DNA of 64,000 bases, taken from the NCBI RefSeq assembly GCF_003058325.1, contig NZ_CP028843.1, positions 5,449,001 to 5,513,000 on the forward strand, given 5' to 3'. The stretch comes from Methylobacterium currus. GTDB taxonomy: Bacteria > Pseudomonadota > Alphaproteobacteria > Rhizobiales > Beijerinckiaceae. The stretch's first letter is position 1. Every line of letters begins with the position of its first letter. The notes below the pieces were generated by a model, which had not been told where the DNA came from, ran no database searches, and was given only the letters and a program-made list of their open reading frames with translations. Positions 1-11,544 of this stretch are shown here, piece after piece. The position numbers and the translations under genes are program-made.

Positions 1-318
1 CTCGGGCACGCCGCTGGCATAGACGCTGATCGTGAAGCCCGGCGGCAGCTTCACCCCCTTCAGGTTCTCCGCCAGCTCCTCGTCCGAGGCCGGCAGGGCC
101 GGGTTCGCGGGCGGCGCCAGGCCTTTCTGCGCCGAGGTCTCGTCGCCGAGGAACCAGTCCGGCGGCGGGTTCTTCCAGAACGCCTTGCCGCTCGAATCGT
201 ACTGCTTGAGGCCTTGCGCACCGGCGGTCCCGGTGAGAAGCCCGGCCGCCACGAGGGCGGCGGCCATGCCACGGGCGCCACGCGCGATCCGCGGGCGCAA
301 TCCCTTGCTCGCCGTCAT
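1..318 (-). CDS. Sorbosone-dehydrogenase-like (PQQ-type sugar dehydrogenase family) protein, N-terminal part
   Basis: Only the first 106 codons are in the window; the frame stays open to base 1. The protein begins MTASKGLRPRIARGARG, followed by a hydrophobic stretch and an Ala-Gly-Ala signal-peptidase site near residue 35, so it is exported. The mature start contains FWKNPPPDWFLGDE and then LPPGFTISVYASGVPE, the strand that opens the beta-propeller of periplasmic L-sorbosone dehydrogenase-like proteins. ATG at 318 follows a clear GGGAGGA ribosome site. The family oxidises sugars or aldehydes in the periplasm, often with PQQ. Substrate cannot be told from this fragment. It points the same way as the peptide operon but is separated from it by 224 bases, so co-transcription is uncertain. 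Confidence 0.7.
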   Translation of the reverse strand, partial: MTASKGLRPRIARGARGMAAALVAAGLLTGTAGAQGLKQYDSSGKAFWKNPPPDWFLGDETSAQKGLAPPANPALPASDEELAENLKGVKLPPGFTISVYASGVPE

Positions 319-542
319 CCTGCTTCCTCCCCTGAGGTCGTCTTCGCCCTTGTGGGCTGTTCGTCTCGTGGCCGACCCGCGTGGCGCTCGCCCGTCGGGC
401 GTCGGTCCGCACAACGTCGAGTTGGACATGACCCTCTGTCAAGCGCAAGGCCACGATCGCGTGAGGGGAAGACGGTTCGCAGGGCCCGCTTGCCGGCCAG
501 AAAGGTGAAACGCTGTCGCGCTTGCGGACGGATGAACGGCCC

Positions 543-1358
543 TCAGCGCAACAGGCTCGACATCGCCGACAGGCCGTTGATCATCCGCACCGCATCCGCG
601 ACGCTGCCGGCCTCGAAATGGAAGGCGCTGCCGTCGAGGCGGTGCAGGCTCGGCCACTGGCAGAACAGGTCGGCGAGGGCGGGTGTCTGGGCGCGCACCG
701 TCACGGTGAGCGGCGCCGGAATCCGGAAGGGCGGCGGGAGCGGCCGGCCGAGGGCGGCTGCGACGCCCGCCTGGATCGCCGCGCAGGACGCCTCGGGCGC
801 GAGGCTGATGCCGCCGTGGCAGCCGGTCGCCCGCTTGGTCTCGACGAAGAGCGTGTCGGGGAAGAGCGCCCGGTTCTCGGCGATGAACACGTCGTCGCCG
901 CTCGCCATCGCGACCGGCACGCCGAACTCGCCGGCGAGCGCGCCGTAGATTCCGGCCTCGCCGAGTTCCTGCCCGTTGATCGCGATCGACGCGAAGGCGA
1001 AGCCGTTGATCGTGTGGGCGAGGATGCCCCGGCCGTGGGCGCGGGAGTGGTAGCCGACGAGGCAGACCGCGGCGACCCCGAGATCCACCCCCGCCATCAT
1101 CCCGAGGGGACGCGGCTTGCCCTGGATCGCTCGAGCGCGGGGATCGAGGAGGTCCGCCGGCATGTTGCGAAAATCGCCGTGCGAATCGTTGATCCAGACC
1201 TCGTCCGCCCCGGCCGCGAAGGCGCCGGCGATGGCCGAGTTGGCCTCCTGCACCATCCAGAGCCGCGCCCGCTCGTAATCGGGCGCCCCCCGGCGGGTCT
1301 GGTCGGGGTGCACGATGCCGGCGACGCCCTCGATGTCGGTGGAGATCAGGACCTTCAT
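543..1358 (-). CDS. dppA: DppA-type D-aminopeptidase (peptidase family M55)
   Basis: A 271-residue zinc aminopeptidase. The N-terminus [14 protein letters not shown] gives the metal ligands Asp8 and Glu10. INDSHGD places His60, GYHSRAHG places His104 and LAHT places His115, the positions known in Bacillus subtilis DppA for metal binding and catalysis; Glu134 in LGEAG matches the last ligand with a one-residue shift. The family releases N-terminal D-amino acids, for example from D-Ala-D-Ala or D-Ala-Gly-Gly peptides. Its ATG overlaps the stop of the upstream P1 peptidase by four bases (ATGA), so it is the last gene of the peptide-import operon. Inferred role: cytoplasmic hydrolysis of imported peptides, possibly cell-wall derived. 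Confidence 0.9.
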   Translation of the reverse strand: MKVLISTDIEGVAGIVHPDQTRRGAPDYERARLWMVQEANSAIAGAFAAGADEVWINDSHGDFRNMPADLLDPRARAIQGKPRPLGMMAGVDLGVAAVCLVGYHSRAHGRGILAHTINGFAFASIAINGQELGEAGIYGALAGEFGVPVAMASGDDVFIAENRALFPDTLFVETKRATGCHGGISLAPEASCAAIQAGVAAALGRPLPPPFRIPAPLTVTVRAQTPALADLFCQWPSLHRLDGSAFHFEAGSVADAVRMINGLSAMSSLLR

Positions 1359-2431
1359 GGCGATCCTCGGGAGGGGAGGGCGGCCGGGTCGGACAGGATC
1401 CCGGGCAGCACCTCGGTGAGGGCCTGGCGGGTGTGGCCGTTGCGCCCGGTCACCGTCTCGGCGCGCCAGAGCGCGTGGAGGATCGCCTGCTCGATCCCGT
1501 CGGCGACCGCCTCGAACAGCGGGTCGAGATGGCTCTCGTGCAGCATCGCGATCGCCGGCATCGGGGCGCCCGGATCCTGCGGCAGGGTGTAGGCGGTCGA
1601 GAAGGCCAGCGCGATGTCGCCGCTGCCATGGCCGAAGACCGAGCCGGTGCGGGCGAGGCCCGCTCCCGCCCGGAGCGCGAGGCGCCGGAGCTGGCGCGCG
1701 TCGAGGGGCGCGTCGGTGGCGGCGATCAGGATGATCGAGCCCTTCTCCGGTTTCGCGACCGCCGGCGCGGCCTCCAGCCGCTCGGCGAGGATGGGCCCGA
1801 TCGCCCGGCCGCCGACGCGCAGCTGCGACGGCCGGCCGAAATTCGCCAGCACCAGCGTGCCGACCGTGACGGCGCGCCCGCCCGCCTCGACCTGCCGCGA
1901 GGCTGTGCCGATGCCGCCCTTCACGCCGAAGCACGACATGCCGCGCCCGGCGCCGACCGCGCCCTCGGCCACCGCCACGTCGGCGGAATCGTGGGCCTGA
2001 CGGTAATGCGCCTCGGCCACGACCATCCGGGCCATGTCGTTGAGGTGGCCGTCGTTGCACTCGAAGACGAGCGGGTTCACGGTCGGCAACTCGCGGCCGA
2101 TGCCGGGATTCACCGCCAAAGCCGCCCGGATCTGGGCGGCGGCCACCGCCGGCACCCCGAAGGTGTTGGTGAGCGCGACCGGCGTCTCGAGCACGCCGAG
2201 TTCGTCGAGCTGCATCAGGCCGATCGACTTGCCGAAGCCGTTCAGCACCGCGGCGGCTGCCGGCACGCGGTCATGGTAGAGGTCGCCCGCATGGGGACGG
2301 ATCACCGTCACGCCGGTCTGGATCGCGCCCTCGGCCAGGGTGCAGTGGCCGACGGTGACGCCGGGCACGTCGGTGATCGCGTCGCGCGGGCCGCTCGGCA
2401 GCAGGCCGACGCGCGGAAGGGTGTCGTTCAT
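1355..2431 (-). CDS. P1-family aminopeptidase (DmpA/BapA-like, Ntn-type autoprocessed)
   Basis: A 358-residue member of peptidase family P1 (L-aminopeptidase/D-esterase, beta-peptidyl aminopeptidase). The N-terminus [14 protein letters not shown], the [11 protein letters not shown] segment and the [13 protein letters not shown] segment are family hallmarks. By analogy with BapA/DmpA the precursor cleaves before the Ser of the last motif (Ser232), which becomes the nucleophile at the beta-chain N-terminus. Substrates in the family range from D-amino-acid amides to beta-peptides and carnosine-like dipeptides, so the exact one is open. The start ATG overlaps the gsiD-like stop (ATGA) and its own stop overlaps dppA, showing translational coupling in the importer operon. 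Confidence 0.88.
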   Translation of the reverse strand: MNDTLPRVGLLPSGPRDAITDVPGVTVGHCTLAEGAIQTGVTVIRPHAGDLYHDRVPAAAAVLNGFGKSIGLMQLDELGVLETPVALTNTFGVPAVAAAQIRAALAVNPGIGRELPTVNPLVFECNDGHLNDMARMVVAEAHYRQAHDSADVAVAEGAVGAGRGMSCFGVKGGIGTASRQVEAGGRAVTVGTLVLANFGRPSQLRVGGRAIGPILAERLEAAPAVAKPEKGSIILIAATDAPLDARQLRRLALRAGAGLARTGSVFGHGSGDIALAFSTAYTLPQDPGAPMPAIAMLHESHLDPLFEAVADGIEQAILHALWRAETVTGRNGHTRQALTEVLPGILSDPAALPSRGSP

Positions 2432-3330
2432 GCGCGGTCGAGCTTGGGGTCGAGGGCGTCGCGCAAGCCGTCGCCGAGGAGGTTGAAGGCGAGCACGGTC
2501 AGGAAGATCGCGAGGCTCGGGAAGATCGCCACATGGGGCGAGGAGACCATGTCGGCCCGGGCGTCGTTCAGCATCGCGCCCCATTCGGGCGTCGGCGGCT
2601 GCGCACCCATGCCGAGGAAGGACAGGCTCGCCGCGGTGATGATCGAGGTGCCGAGCCGCATCGTGAAATAGACGACGATCGACGAGACCGTGCCCGGCAG
2701 GATGTGGCGCAGGAGGATCGTGCGGTCGGAGGCGCCGATGCTGCGGGCGGCCTCGACATAGGTGGCGTGCTTGAGCACGAGGGTGTTGCCGCGCACCAGC
2801 CGCGCGAAGGCCGGCACGCTGAAGACCGACACCGCCACCACGACGTTGACGAGGCTGCTGCCGAGGATCGCGACGACGCCGAGGGCGAGCAGGATGCCCG
2901 GAAAGGCGAACAGCACGTCGGACAGGCGCATCACGATGCGGTCCCACCAGCCCTCGTAATAGCCGGCGAGCAGCCCCAGCACCGTGCCGACGAGCCCGCC
3001 GATGGCGACGGACAGGAAGCCGGTGGCGAGCGAGATCCGCCCGCCGAGCAGGATGCGGCTCAGGATGTCGCGCCCCAAGGGATCGACGCCGAGCCAGTGG
3101 GCGAAGGACGGACCCTCGTTGATCCGGTCGTAATCGAAGAAATTCTCGGCGTCGTAGGGGGCGATCCAGGGGGCGAGGATGGCGAGCGCCACCAGCACCA
3201 CCACGAAGGCCAGCGCCAGGACGGCGACGGGCTGGCGGCGGAACTTGCGCCAGAACTCAGACCAGGGGGTGCGGATGGCGCCGGACGTGGCGGCGACGGC
3301 TTGGGTGGCGGTGAGAGCGGTATCGGTCAC
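2428..3330 (-). CDS. gsiD: ABC peptide/glutathione importer permease (GsiD/DppC type)
   Basis: A 300-residue inner-membrane permease of the DppC/OppC/GsiD class. It has a first membrane helix near residues 30-55, a large periplasmic loop with the [12 protein letters not shown] motif typical of DppC proteins, and a cluster of later helices. The ATPase-contact EAA loop is [20 protein letters not shown] at about residues 192-211. Length matches E. coli GsiD (303 residues). It starts seven bases downstream of the gsiC-like stop and overlaps the P1 peptidase start. With gsiC it would form the channel through which the gsiB cargo enters. Confidence 0.88.
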   Translation of the reverse strand: MTDTALTATQAVAATSGAIRTPWSEFWRKFRRQPVAVLALAFVVVLVALAILAPWIAPYDAENFFDYDRINEGPSFAHWLGVDPLGRDILSRILLGGRISLATGFLSVAIGGLVGTVLGLLAGYYEGWWDRIVMRLSDVLFAFPGILLALGVVAILGSSLVNVVVAVSVFSVPAFARLVRGNTLVLKHATYVEAARSIGASDRTILLRHILPGTVSSIVVYFTMRLGTSIITAASLSFLGMGAQPPTPEWGAMLNDARADMVSSPHVAIFPSLAIFLTVLAFNLLGDGLRDALDPKLDRA

Positions 3331-3337
3331 GGCCGGC

Positions 3338-4258
3338 TCACTTGTAGCGGATGGTCGGGTTGATCAGCCCGTAGAGCAGGTCGACGACGAGGTTGATCAG
3401 GATGAATTCCAGCGAGAACATCAGCACCAGGGCCTGGATCACCGGATAGTCGCGCTGATTGACGGAATCGACGAGGAGGCGGCCGACGCCCGGCCAGTTG
3501 AACACCGCCTCGACCACGATCGAGCCGCCGAGCAGGAAGCCGAATTGCAGGCCCATCATGGTGACGACGGGGATCAGCGCGTTGCGCAGGCAGTGCTTGG
3601 CGATGACGACCCGTTCCCTCAAGCCCTTGGCCCGGGCGGTGCGAACGAAGTCCTCGCCCAGAACCTCCACGAACGAAGCGCGGGTGAAGCGCGCCATCAC
3701 GGCGGCCACCGCCGCCCCGAGGGTCAGCGAGGGCAGGACGTAGTGCTTCCACGAGCCGGCGCCGACGGTCGGCAGCCAGCCCAGGCCGACGGAGAAGATC
3801 TGCATCAGGAGCATTCCGAGGGCGAAGGCCGGGAACGAGATGCCCGAGACCGCGAGCGTCATCCCGAGCCGGTCCGGCCACTCGTTGCGGTAGACCGCCG
3901 AGACGATCCCGATGACGAGCCCGAAGGCGACCGCCCAGGCCATGCTGGTCAGCGTCAGCAGCAGCGTCGGCATGAAGCGCTCGCCGATCTCGGCCGAGAC
4001 CGGGCGGCGGGTGCGGATCGAGACGCCGACATCGCCCCGCGCCATGTTGAGGAAATAGCGGCCGAACTGCTCCGGCAGCGAGCGGTCGAGGCCGAGCTCG
4101 GCGCGCACCAGCTCCACCGTCTGCTGGTCGGCATCCTGTCCGGCGGCCAGCCGCGCGGGGTCGCCCGGCAGCATATGCACGAACAGGAAGACCAGCACCG
4201 CGACGATCGCGAGCGTCGGCAGGAGGCCGAGGAGCCGTTTGAGGAAGAAGGTCAGCAT
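3338..4258 (-). CDS. gsiC: ABC peptide/glutathione importer permease (GsiC/DppB type)
   Basis: A 306-residue inner-membrane permease, exactly the length of E. coli GsiC. The N-terminal helix ([20 protein letters not shown]) followed by [10 protein letters not shown] is the DppB/OppB signature, and [14 protein letters not shown] with [13 protein letters not shown] follows as usual in the family. The cytoplasmic contact loop reads [20 protein letters not shown]. It is the third component of the gsiABCD-like set, separated from gsiB by 75 bases that hold a strong hairpin. Confidence 0.88.
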   Translation of the reverse strand: MLTFFLKRLLGLLPTLAIVAVLVFLFVHMLPGDPARLAAGQDADQQTVELVRAELGLDRSLPEQFGRYFLNMARGDVGVSIRTRRPVSAEIGERFMPTLLLTLTSMAWAVAFGLVIGIVSAVYRNEWPDRLGMTLAVSGISFPAFALGMLLMQIFSVGLGWLPTVGAGSWKHYVLPSLTLGAAVAAVMARFTRASFVEVLGEDFVRTARAKGLRERVVIAKHCLRNALIPVVTMMGLQFGFLLGGSIVVEAVFNWPGVGRLLVDSVNQRDYPVIQALVLMFSLEFILINLVVDLLYGLINPTIRYK

Positions 4259-4284
4259 GGCGCCGGAACGGGGAGGGAGGGGGA

Positions 4285-4325
4285 GGGGGCTGCGCAGCGG
4301 CCGTGGGCGCCGCTGCGCAGCCCCC
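4285..4325 (-). promoter_or_regulatory. Strong intercistronic hairpin between gsiB and gsiC
   Basis: A perfect 17-bp inverted repeat (GGGGGCTGCGCAGCGGC and its complement) with a 7-base loop fills most of the gsiB-gsiC gap. There is no T-tract in the direction of transcription, so it is not a typical intrinsic terminator. Such hairpins after binding-protein genes commonly protect the upstream mRNA end or cause partial termination, giving more binding protein than permease. That role is inferred. Confidence 0.7.
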
Positions 4326-4333
4326 GAACGTCC

Positions 4334-5863
4334 TTACGGTGCGACCGCGACCTGGCGGCTGTCGATGTTGCCGTCCGGCATGACCACCACGCCCGACAGG
4401 CGGGACGAGGTGGCATAGAGGTTCTGCTCGACGACGAGGGGCGCCCAGGGCGCGTCCTTCATGATCTGCTCCTGCGCCTTGGCGTAGAGGCCGGCCTTCT
4501 CGGCGTCGCTCGTCGAGACCAGGGCCTTGGCGATCAGGGCGTCGACTTCCTGGTTGCTGTAATAGGCGGTGTTGTTGAGCTTCGGCGGCCAAGCCTCCGT
4601 CGACAGCAGCGGCCGCAGGGCCCAATCGGCCTCGCCGGTCGAGGACGACCAGCCGGCGTAGTAGAGGCGGACGCGCGCGGTCTTCGGGTCGGGGGCGGTC
4701 TGCACCCACTCGACGCGCTGGCCGGGCTCGAGGGCCTGGGTCTGCACCTTGATGCCGACCTGGGCGAGCTGCTGCTGCACGAACTGGATCGCCTTCTGCG
4801 CCGTGCTGGTGGTGTAGGCGCTCCACAGGGTGGTCTCGAAGCCGTTGCCGTAGCCGGCCTCCTTCAGGAGCTGGCGTGCCTTGGCCGGGTCGTAGGGCCA
4901 GGCCTGCATCGGGTGGGCGTACAGAACGCCGGCCGGCACGATGCCCTTGGCCGGACTGGCGTAGCCGCTGAACGCCACCTTGGCCAAGGCCTCCTTGTTG
5001 ATGGCGTAGTTGATCGCCTGGCGCACGCGCGGATCGTCGAACGGCTTTTGCAGCATGTTCATGCTGATGTAGCGCTCGATGATCGAATCCTGCGCGATGA
5101 CCTTCAGCTTCTTGTTGTCACCGAGGGCCTTGGCCTGCTCGTAGGGGAGCGGGAAGGCGAAATCGGCCTCGCCGGTCTGGAGCATCGCCGCGCGGGTGCC
5201 GTTCTCCGTCACCGGCTTCCAGGTGATGCTGTCGACCTTCGGCAGGCCGGCCTGCCAGTAGCCGGCGAACTTCGCGCCCTTGACCGAATCGGTCTGCTTC
5301 CACTCGACGAAGGTGAAGGGACCGGTTCCGACCGGATGGAAGGCGATGTCCTTGCCCCATTTCTGCAGCGCGGCCGGCGAGATCATCGCCGCGGAGGCGT
5401 GGGCGAGCGAGTTGATGAAGGGGCCGAAGGGTTCCTTCAGGGTGATGCGCACCGAGACCGGCGAGACGACCTCGATCGTCTTGATCCGGTTGAACTGGTT
5501 GTAGCGCGCCAGGCGATTCTCGGGGTTCAGCACCCGCTCCAGGTTCGCCTTCACGGCATTGCCGTCGAACGGCGTCCCGTCGTGGAATTTCACGCCCTCG
5601 CGCAGCTTGAAGGTGTAGGTGAGCCCGTCGGGCGAGACCTCGTAGCTCTCGGCCAGCACGTTCTGGACCTTCAGGTCCTTGTCGAACTCGAACAGGCCTT
5701 CGTAGAACGACTTGGTGACCGCGGTCGTGAGCGTGGTGTTGGTGTTGTAGGGGTCGAGCGTCTCGGGCTGGTTGCCGAGGACGAGAATGGGGTCGCCGGC
5801 GGCGAGCGCGGGGCCGAGAAGGCCGCAGAGCAGGCCGGTGGCGAGAAGCGAACGCAGGATCAT
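4334..5863 (-). CDS. gsiB: Extracellular solute-binding protein family 5 (GsiB-like peptide/glutathione binding protein)
   Basis: A 509-residue periplasmic binding protein with a short signal peptide (cleavage after LLGPALA, about residue 21). The mature start DPILVLGNQPETLDPYNT and the segment LREGVKFHDGTPFDGNAVKANLER are family-5 (DppA/OppA/NikA class) signatures. Length is close to E. coli GsiB (512). It would capture the cargo in the periplasm and deliver it to the gsiC/gsiD channel. The cargo is inferred to be glutathione or short peptides from the order iaaA-gsiA-gsiB-gsiC-gsiD; the protein alone cannot separate these from dipeptides. Confidence 0.88.
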   Translation of the reverse strand: MILRSLLATGLLCGLLGPALAAGDPILVLGNQPETLDPYNTNTTLTTAVTKSFYEGLFEFDKDLKVQNVLAESYEVSPDGLTYTFKLREGVKFHDGTPFDGNAVKANLERVLNPENRLARYNQFNRIKTIEVVSPVSVRITLKEPFGPFINSLAHASAAMISPAALQKWGKDIAFHPVGTGPFTFVEWKQTDSVKGAKFAGYWQAGLPKVDSITWKPVTENGTRAAMLQTGEADFAFPLPYEQAKALGDNKKLKVIAQDSIIERYISMNMLQKPFDDPRVRQAINYAINKEALAKVAFSGYASPAKGIVPAGVLYAHPMQAWPYDPAKARQLLKEAGYGNGFETTLWSAYTTSTAQKAIQFVQQQLAQVGIKVQTQALEPGQRVEWVQTAPDPKTARVRLYYAGWSSSTGEADWALRPLLSTEAWPPKLNNTAYYSNQEVDALIAKALVSTSDAEKAGLYAKAQEQIMKDAPWAPLVVEQNLYATSSRLSGVVVMPDGNIDSRQVAVAP

Positions 5864-5887
5864 GGGCTTCCTTCCTTATGGGATCTG

Positions 5888-7789
<1,902 letters not shown>

Positions 7790-7791
7790 CG

Positions 7792-8736
7792 TCAGAAGAT
7801 GGCGGTCGTGGGAGCGTCGCCGGCCCGGACGAGGCCGCGATACATCCCCGTGGTGTTGAACGGCATGGCGACGTGGCCGCGCGCATCGACGGCGATCAGG
7901 CCGCCCTGCCCGCCGAGGGGGGTGAGCGCGTCGCGCACCACGGCCGCAGCGGCGGCCTCCAGGTCGAGCCCCGCATAGGCCATGCGGGCGCAGACGTCGT
8001 AGGCGGCGGCAGCCCGGATGAAGACCTCGCCGGTGCCGGTGCAGGAGACCGCGGCGGTGCGGTCGTCCGCGTAGGTGCCGGCGCCGATCAGCGGCGCATC
8101 GCCGATGCGGCCGGGCCGCTTGTTGGTCATGCCGCCGGTCGAGGTCAGCGCCGCGAGGTGACCGTTGCGGTCGAGCGCCACCGCGCCGACGGTGCCGAAT
8201 TTCTGCCGCTCGTCGAGGGGCGCGCGCTCGTCGTGGTCGAGGCTGACCCGCCCGCCGGCCTGTGCGGCCTCGAGCTGGCGGCGGCGCGCCTCGGTCGAGA
8301 AGAAGCCGGGCTCGACCATCTCGAGCCCATGGGCACGGCAGAACGCCTCCGCCCCCGCCCCGGCCAGCAGCACGTGCGCGCCGTCCTCCATCACGGCCCG
8401 CGCCGCGCGGCCGGGCCGGCGCACCCGGGCGAGGCCCGCGACCGCCCCGGCGCGTAAGGTGGCGCCGTCCATGACCGAGGCGTCGAGCTCGTGGGTGCCG
8501 GCGCTGGTGAAGACCGCGCCGTAGCCGGCATTGAACAGCGGGCACTCCTCGAGGCGATCGACCGCGATGGCGACCGCTTCGAGCGCGCTGCCGCCGTCGC
8601 GCAGGCAGCGTTCGCCGGCGGCCAGGATCTCGGCGAGGGCCGCGTGGTAGGGCGCCTCGTCGGTGCTGCCGGCGGCGGGCCGCGCGATCGTGCCGGCGCC
8701 GCCATGGATGACGAGGACGGGGCGGGTGTCGGTCAT
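7792..8736 (-). CDS. iaaA: Isoaspartyl peptidase / plant-type L-asparaginase
   Basis: A 314-residue N-terminal-nucleophile hydrolase. It begins with [11 protein letters not shown], the classic start of the asparaginase-2 family, and carries the self-cleavage site [11 protein letters not shown] with nucleophile Thr182 (E. coli IaaA uses Thr179). The [20 protein letters not shown] block downstream forms the substrate pocket. The precursor cuts before the Thr to give alpha and beta chains that hydrolyse beta-aspartyl dipeptides and asparagine. It sits directly before gsiA, the same order as in E. coli, and its ATG overlaps the regulator stop (ATGA). Inferred role: processing of beta-aspartyl or related isopeptides brought in by the transporter. 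Confidence 0.92.
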   Translation of the reverse strand: MTDTRPVLVIHGGAGTIARPAAGSTDEAPYHAALAEILAAGERCLRDGGSALEAVAIAVDRLEECPLFNAGYGAVFTSAGTHELDASVMDGATLRAGAVAGLARVRRPGRAARAVMEDGAHVLLAGAGAEAFCRAHGLEMVEPGFFSTEARRRQLEAAQAGGRVSLDHDERAPLDERQKFGTVGAVALDRNGHLAALTSTGGMTNKRPGRIGDAPLIGAGTYADDRTAAVSCTGTGEVFIRAAAAYDVCARMAYAGLDLEAAAAAVVRDALTPLGGQGGLIAVDARGHVAMPFNTTGMYRGLVRAGDAPTTAIF

Positions 8737-9662
8737 GGCTCGGGATCCGGGTCGGAGGAGGGGGTGAAGCCGCCCTTGGGAGGCCATGCTGCGTAATCGC
8801 CATCGAGCCAAGGCAGGACCGATTCGGTGAGCCGGGTCGCCGCGGCGACGAGTTCGCCCGAGGCATGCGCCACGGCGCTCGACAGGGCCTCGACCAGGGC
8901 GGCGAGGCTGGCGTCGGAGGCGGCGAAGTAGCGGCTGTCGGTGCGAACGCAGAGCATGATCGTGGCGCGCGCCGCGACCGGCGAGTGCGGCCCGTCGGTG
9001 AGCGCCAGCACGCTCGCGCCGCTCTCTCGCGCCTGGGAGGCCAGCCGCACCGTGTCGGCGAAGTAGCGCGGCGTGGCGAGCACGATCACGAGGTCGTCCG
9101 CCGTCAGACGCCTCAAGGCGCGGGCCGCGAAGGCCGGCCCCTCGACCGTGGCGAGCAGGTGGACGTCCTGGCGGGTGAGGTCGAGGTTGCGGGCGAGCAG
9201 CCCCGCCGGCCAGGACGAGCTGCCGAATCCGACGACGTAGACCCGCCGCGCCGACCTGATCGCCGCCACCGCCCGCTCGCAGGCCCCGGCATCGAGGCTG
9301 CTCCGCGTCGCCTCCAGGTTGCGCGCGATCGCCGCGAAGGTCGCGTCGATCACGCTCGCCGGATCGGCCGGCCGCTCCAGGTCGCCGCGCAGCTTCTCCA
9401 CCGGCGCCAGAGCCCCCTCGAAACCGAGGACCAGGGCGGCGCGGAACTGCGCGTAGCCCTCGAAACCGAGGGCGCGGGCGAAGCGGTTGGCGGTCGCCAC
9501 CGAGACGCCGACAAGCTCGGCCAGCTCGGCGACCGGCAGGGTCGCGGCTTTCAGCGGGTGGGCGAGCACGTAGCGCGCCACCTCCCGGTGGGACTGGCTC
9601 AGGCTCGGGAAGCTGCGGGCGATCCGCTGCGCGACCGAGGCGTCGTCGGAAGGCGCCGTCAC
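8733..9662 (-). CDS. RpiR-family transcriptional regulator (HTH + SIS domain)
   Basis: A 309-residue regulator. The N-terminal HTH (about residues 12-90) contains [17 protein letters not shown] and [20 protein letters not shown], the RpiR pattern. The C-terminal SIS domain (about 125-265) contains [17 protein letters not shown] and [14 protein letters not shown], a fold that binds phosphosugars or other small ligands. The start is a GTG after GGGAGAG, in a stretch that is itself a 12-bp tandem duplication. As first gene of the iaaA-gsi operon it is likely the local regulator, probably acting at the palindrome at 9702-9736. The effector is unknown. Confidence 0.9.
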   Translation of the reverse strand: MTAPSDDASVAQRIARSFPSLSQSHREVARYVLAHPLKAATLPVAELAELVGVSVATANRFARALGFEGYAQFRAALVLGFEGALAPVEKLRGDLERPADPASVIDATFAAIARNLEATRSSLDAGACERAVAAIRSARRVYVVGFGSSSWPAGLLARNLDLTRQDVHLLATVEGPAFAARALRRLTADDLVIVLATPRYFADTVRLASQARESGASVLALTDGPHSPVAARATIMLCVRTDSRYFAASDASLAALVEALSSAVAHASGELVAAATRLTESVLPWLDGDYAAWPPKGGFTPSSDPDPEP

Positions 9663-9668
9663 GATGCC

Positions 9669-9692
9669 GCTCTCCCGCCCGCTCTCCCGCCC
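9669..9692. repeat. Perfect 12-bp tandem duplication in the rpiR leader
   Basis: Two exact copies of GCTCTCCCGCCC lie just upstream of the rpiR GTG. On the coding strand each copy carries GGGAGAG, so the duplication doubles a ribosome-binding-like sequence. Confidence 0.9.
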
Positions 9693-9701
9693 AGGTGATC
9701 A

Positions 9702-9736
9702 AAAAATCTCATGGGCGCGATAGTGGCGAGATTTTT
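9702..9736. promoter_or_regulatory. Palindromic candidate operator upstream of rpiR
   Basis: AAAAATCTC (9702-9710) and its exact complement GAGATTTTT (9728-9736) are separated by 17 bases, 40 bases before the rpiR start. The AT-rich arms stand out from the GC-rich surroundings. A dimeric RpiR-type repressor could bind here to control the whole operon; this is inferred from position and symmetry only. Confidence 0.6.
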
Positions 9737-10209
9737 ATGCCGAATGCAAGCCTGTGAGTGCCTGGATTGCAGGCACGCTTCGCCCGCCGCGCAAACAGGC
9801 GAAGGCTGCTGCTCTCCCGGTCATTTCGGAGTGCTGCGGATGGAGGTTCCGGTGTTTCGGTGCCGGTCTGGAAGCCTGTGCGACTGGCGGTGCGTCCCGT
9901 GCACCTCCAGCGAGGCTCCCGCTCGTCCCGGAGCGACGGGCCTGCCATCGCGAGGGCGCGCGGCGGCGGCGCCTTCGTTCAAGCCGTGGAGGCCGCTGCG
10001 GTCACCGTTCGCGAGGCGACGCTGCTCGTCCGCATGGTGCGGTCGTCGCGCCTTGCCGCGGGCTGGCGGCCCTGTCCTGTTCCTGCGTGGGTTTCGCCAC
10101 CGGCGGACTCGTCCCTGGCCCGGCCCACGCGGCGCGTCCGGGAGCCCGCGCGATCCCGACGGACCGCGCGGGCAAGTTTCGTCAGCTCATCATCGCCGGG
10201 CCTATGCCG
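9737..10209. other. Gap without a supported gene
   Basis: About 470 GC-rich bases between the rpiR promoter and the end of the next minus-strand gene. Open frames cross it on both strands but none has a ribosome site, a plausible start or a recognisable protein. I see nothing else in it. Confidence 0.5.
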
Positions 10210-11415
10210 TCAGCTCTTGCCCACGAGCGGGCAGCCGCCCTGGTTCATCGGCTTGAAGGCCTGCTCGCCGGGGATCGTGGCGAGCGTGTTGTAGACGTCC
10301 CAGGGTCCCTTCGACTCCGACGGCTTCTTGACCTCGAACAGGTACATGTCGTGGATCGTGCGGCCGTCGGCCCGGACCATGCCCTTGCCGAACAGCGGAT
10401 CGTCGGTCGGGTTGGCCTTCATCCACTCCATGACGGTCTTGGGGTCCTTCGACTTCGTCGCCGCGACCGCCTTCAGGTAGTGCATCAGCCCGCCATAGAC
10501 GCCGGCCTGGTTCATGCTCGGCATGGTGCCGTTCGCCCGCTTGGCGAAGCGCTCCGAGAAGGCCCGGGTCCCGTCGTTCAGGTCCCAGTAGAAGGCTTCG
10601 GTGAGCACCAGCCCCTTGGCGATCTCGAGGCCGAGCGCCTTGGCGTCCTGCGCGTAGAACAGCAACGCCGCGAGCTTCTGCCCGCCCTCCGTGATGCCGA
10701 ACTCGTGGGCCTGCTTGACGGCGTTGATCGTGTCGCCGCCGGCATTGGCGAGCCCGATCACCTTGGCGCGGGAGGCCTGCGCCTGCAGCAGGAAAGACGA
10801 GAAGTCGCTCGCCGGGAACGGCACCTTCGCCGAGCCGAGGACCTTGCCGCCGCTGCGCGTGACCACGGCGGCGGTCTCGTTCTGGAGCGACTGCCCGAAG
10901 GCGTAATCGGCGGTCAGGAAGAACCAGGTGTCGCCGCCGCGCTTGACCATGGCACCGCCCGTGCCGTTCGCCAGCGCGTAAGTGTCGTAGGTCCAGTGGA
11001 TGGTGTTGGGCGAGCATTGCGGGCCGGTGAGGTCGGTGGTACCGGCGCCCGAATTGATGAAGATCTTGTTCTTCTCGCGCGTGACCTGGCTCACCGCGAG
11101 GGCGACCGACGAGGTCGGTACGTCGAAGATGGCGTCGACGCCGTCCCGGTCGTACCATTGCCGGGCGATTCCGGCGCCGATATCCGGCTTGTTCTGGTGG
11201 TCGGCGGCCACGATCTCGACGGTGACGTCCTTGCTGATCGCCGCGAAATCCTCCGCCGCCAGCTGCGCCGCGGCGACCGAGCCCTTGCCGCCGATATCCG
11301 AATAGACGCCCGACATATCGTTCAGGACGCCGATCTTGACCTTGGTCTGCGCCAGGGCCGGCAGCACCGACAGCACGAGGCACCCGGCGGACAAGAGCAA
11401 CCGCTTCGTGAGCAT
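10210..11415 (-). CDS. Branched-chain amino-acid/amide-type ABC substrate-binding protein (orphan)
   Basis: A 401-residue periplasmic binding protein of the Leu/Ile/Val-binding class (Peripla_BP_6). It has a signal peptide with cleavage after VLPALAQ (about residue 22) and a mature start KVKIGVLNDMSGVYSDIGGK. GSVAAAQLAAEDF and FINSGAGTTDLTGPQCSPNT are typical of a subgroup common in methylotrophs and Rhizobiales. ATG at 11415 is eight bases after GGAGG; a TTG codon just before it is not used. No permease or ATPase gene lies beside it, so it must share a transporter encoded elsewhere. Ligand unknown. Confidence 0.85.
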   Translation of the reverse strand: MLTKRLLLSAGCLVLSVLPALAQTKVKIGVLNDMSGVYSDIGGKGSVAAAQLAAEDFAAISKDVTVEIVAADHQNKPDIGAGIARQWYDRDGVDAIFDVPTSSVALAVSQVTREKNKIFINSGAGTTDLTGPQCSPNTIHWTYDTYALANGTGGAMVKRGGDTWFFLTADYAFGQSLQNETAAVVTRSGGKVLGSAKVPFPASDFSSFLLQAQASRAKVIGLANAGGDTINAVKQAHEFGITEGGQKLAALLFYAQDAKALGLEIAKGLVLTEAFYWDLNDGTRAFSERFAKRANGTMPSMNQAGVYGGLMHYLKAVAATKSKDPKTVMEWMKANPTDDPLFGKGMVRADGRTIHDMYLFEVKKPSESKGPWDVYNTLATIPGEQAFKPMNQGGCPLVGKS

Positions 11416-11544
11416 CAAGATTTCCTCCCGGTCGATCTGTGTTATCGGCGCAGAAGGCGGCTTTCGACGGTGATCGTCAAGCTCGACGATCGGACGTCGT
11501 ATGGTCTGCCTTCATCGGCGTGCCGTCCGGCACTTGACGCGGAA

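Noticed and set aside
4285..4325. Intrinsic terminator after gsiB
   Set aside because: The stem is strong but no T-run follows in the direction of transcription and the operon continues within ten bases, so I call it a regulatory hairpin.
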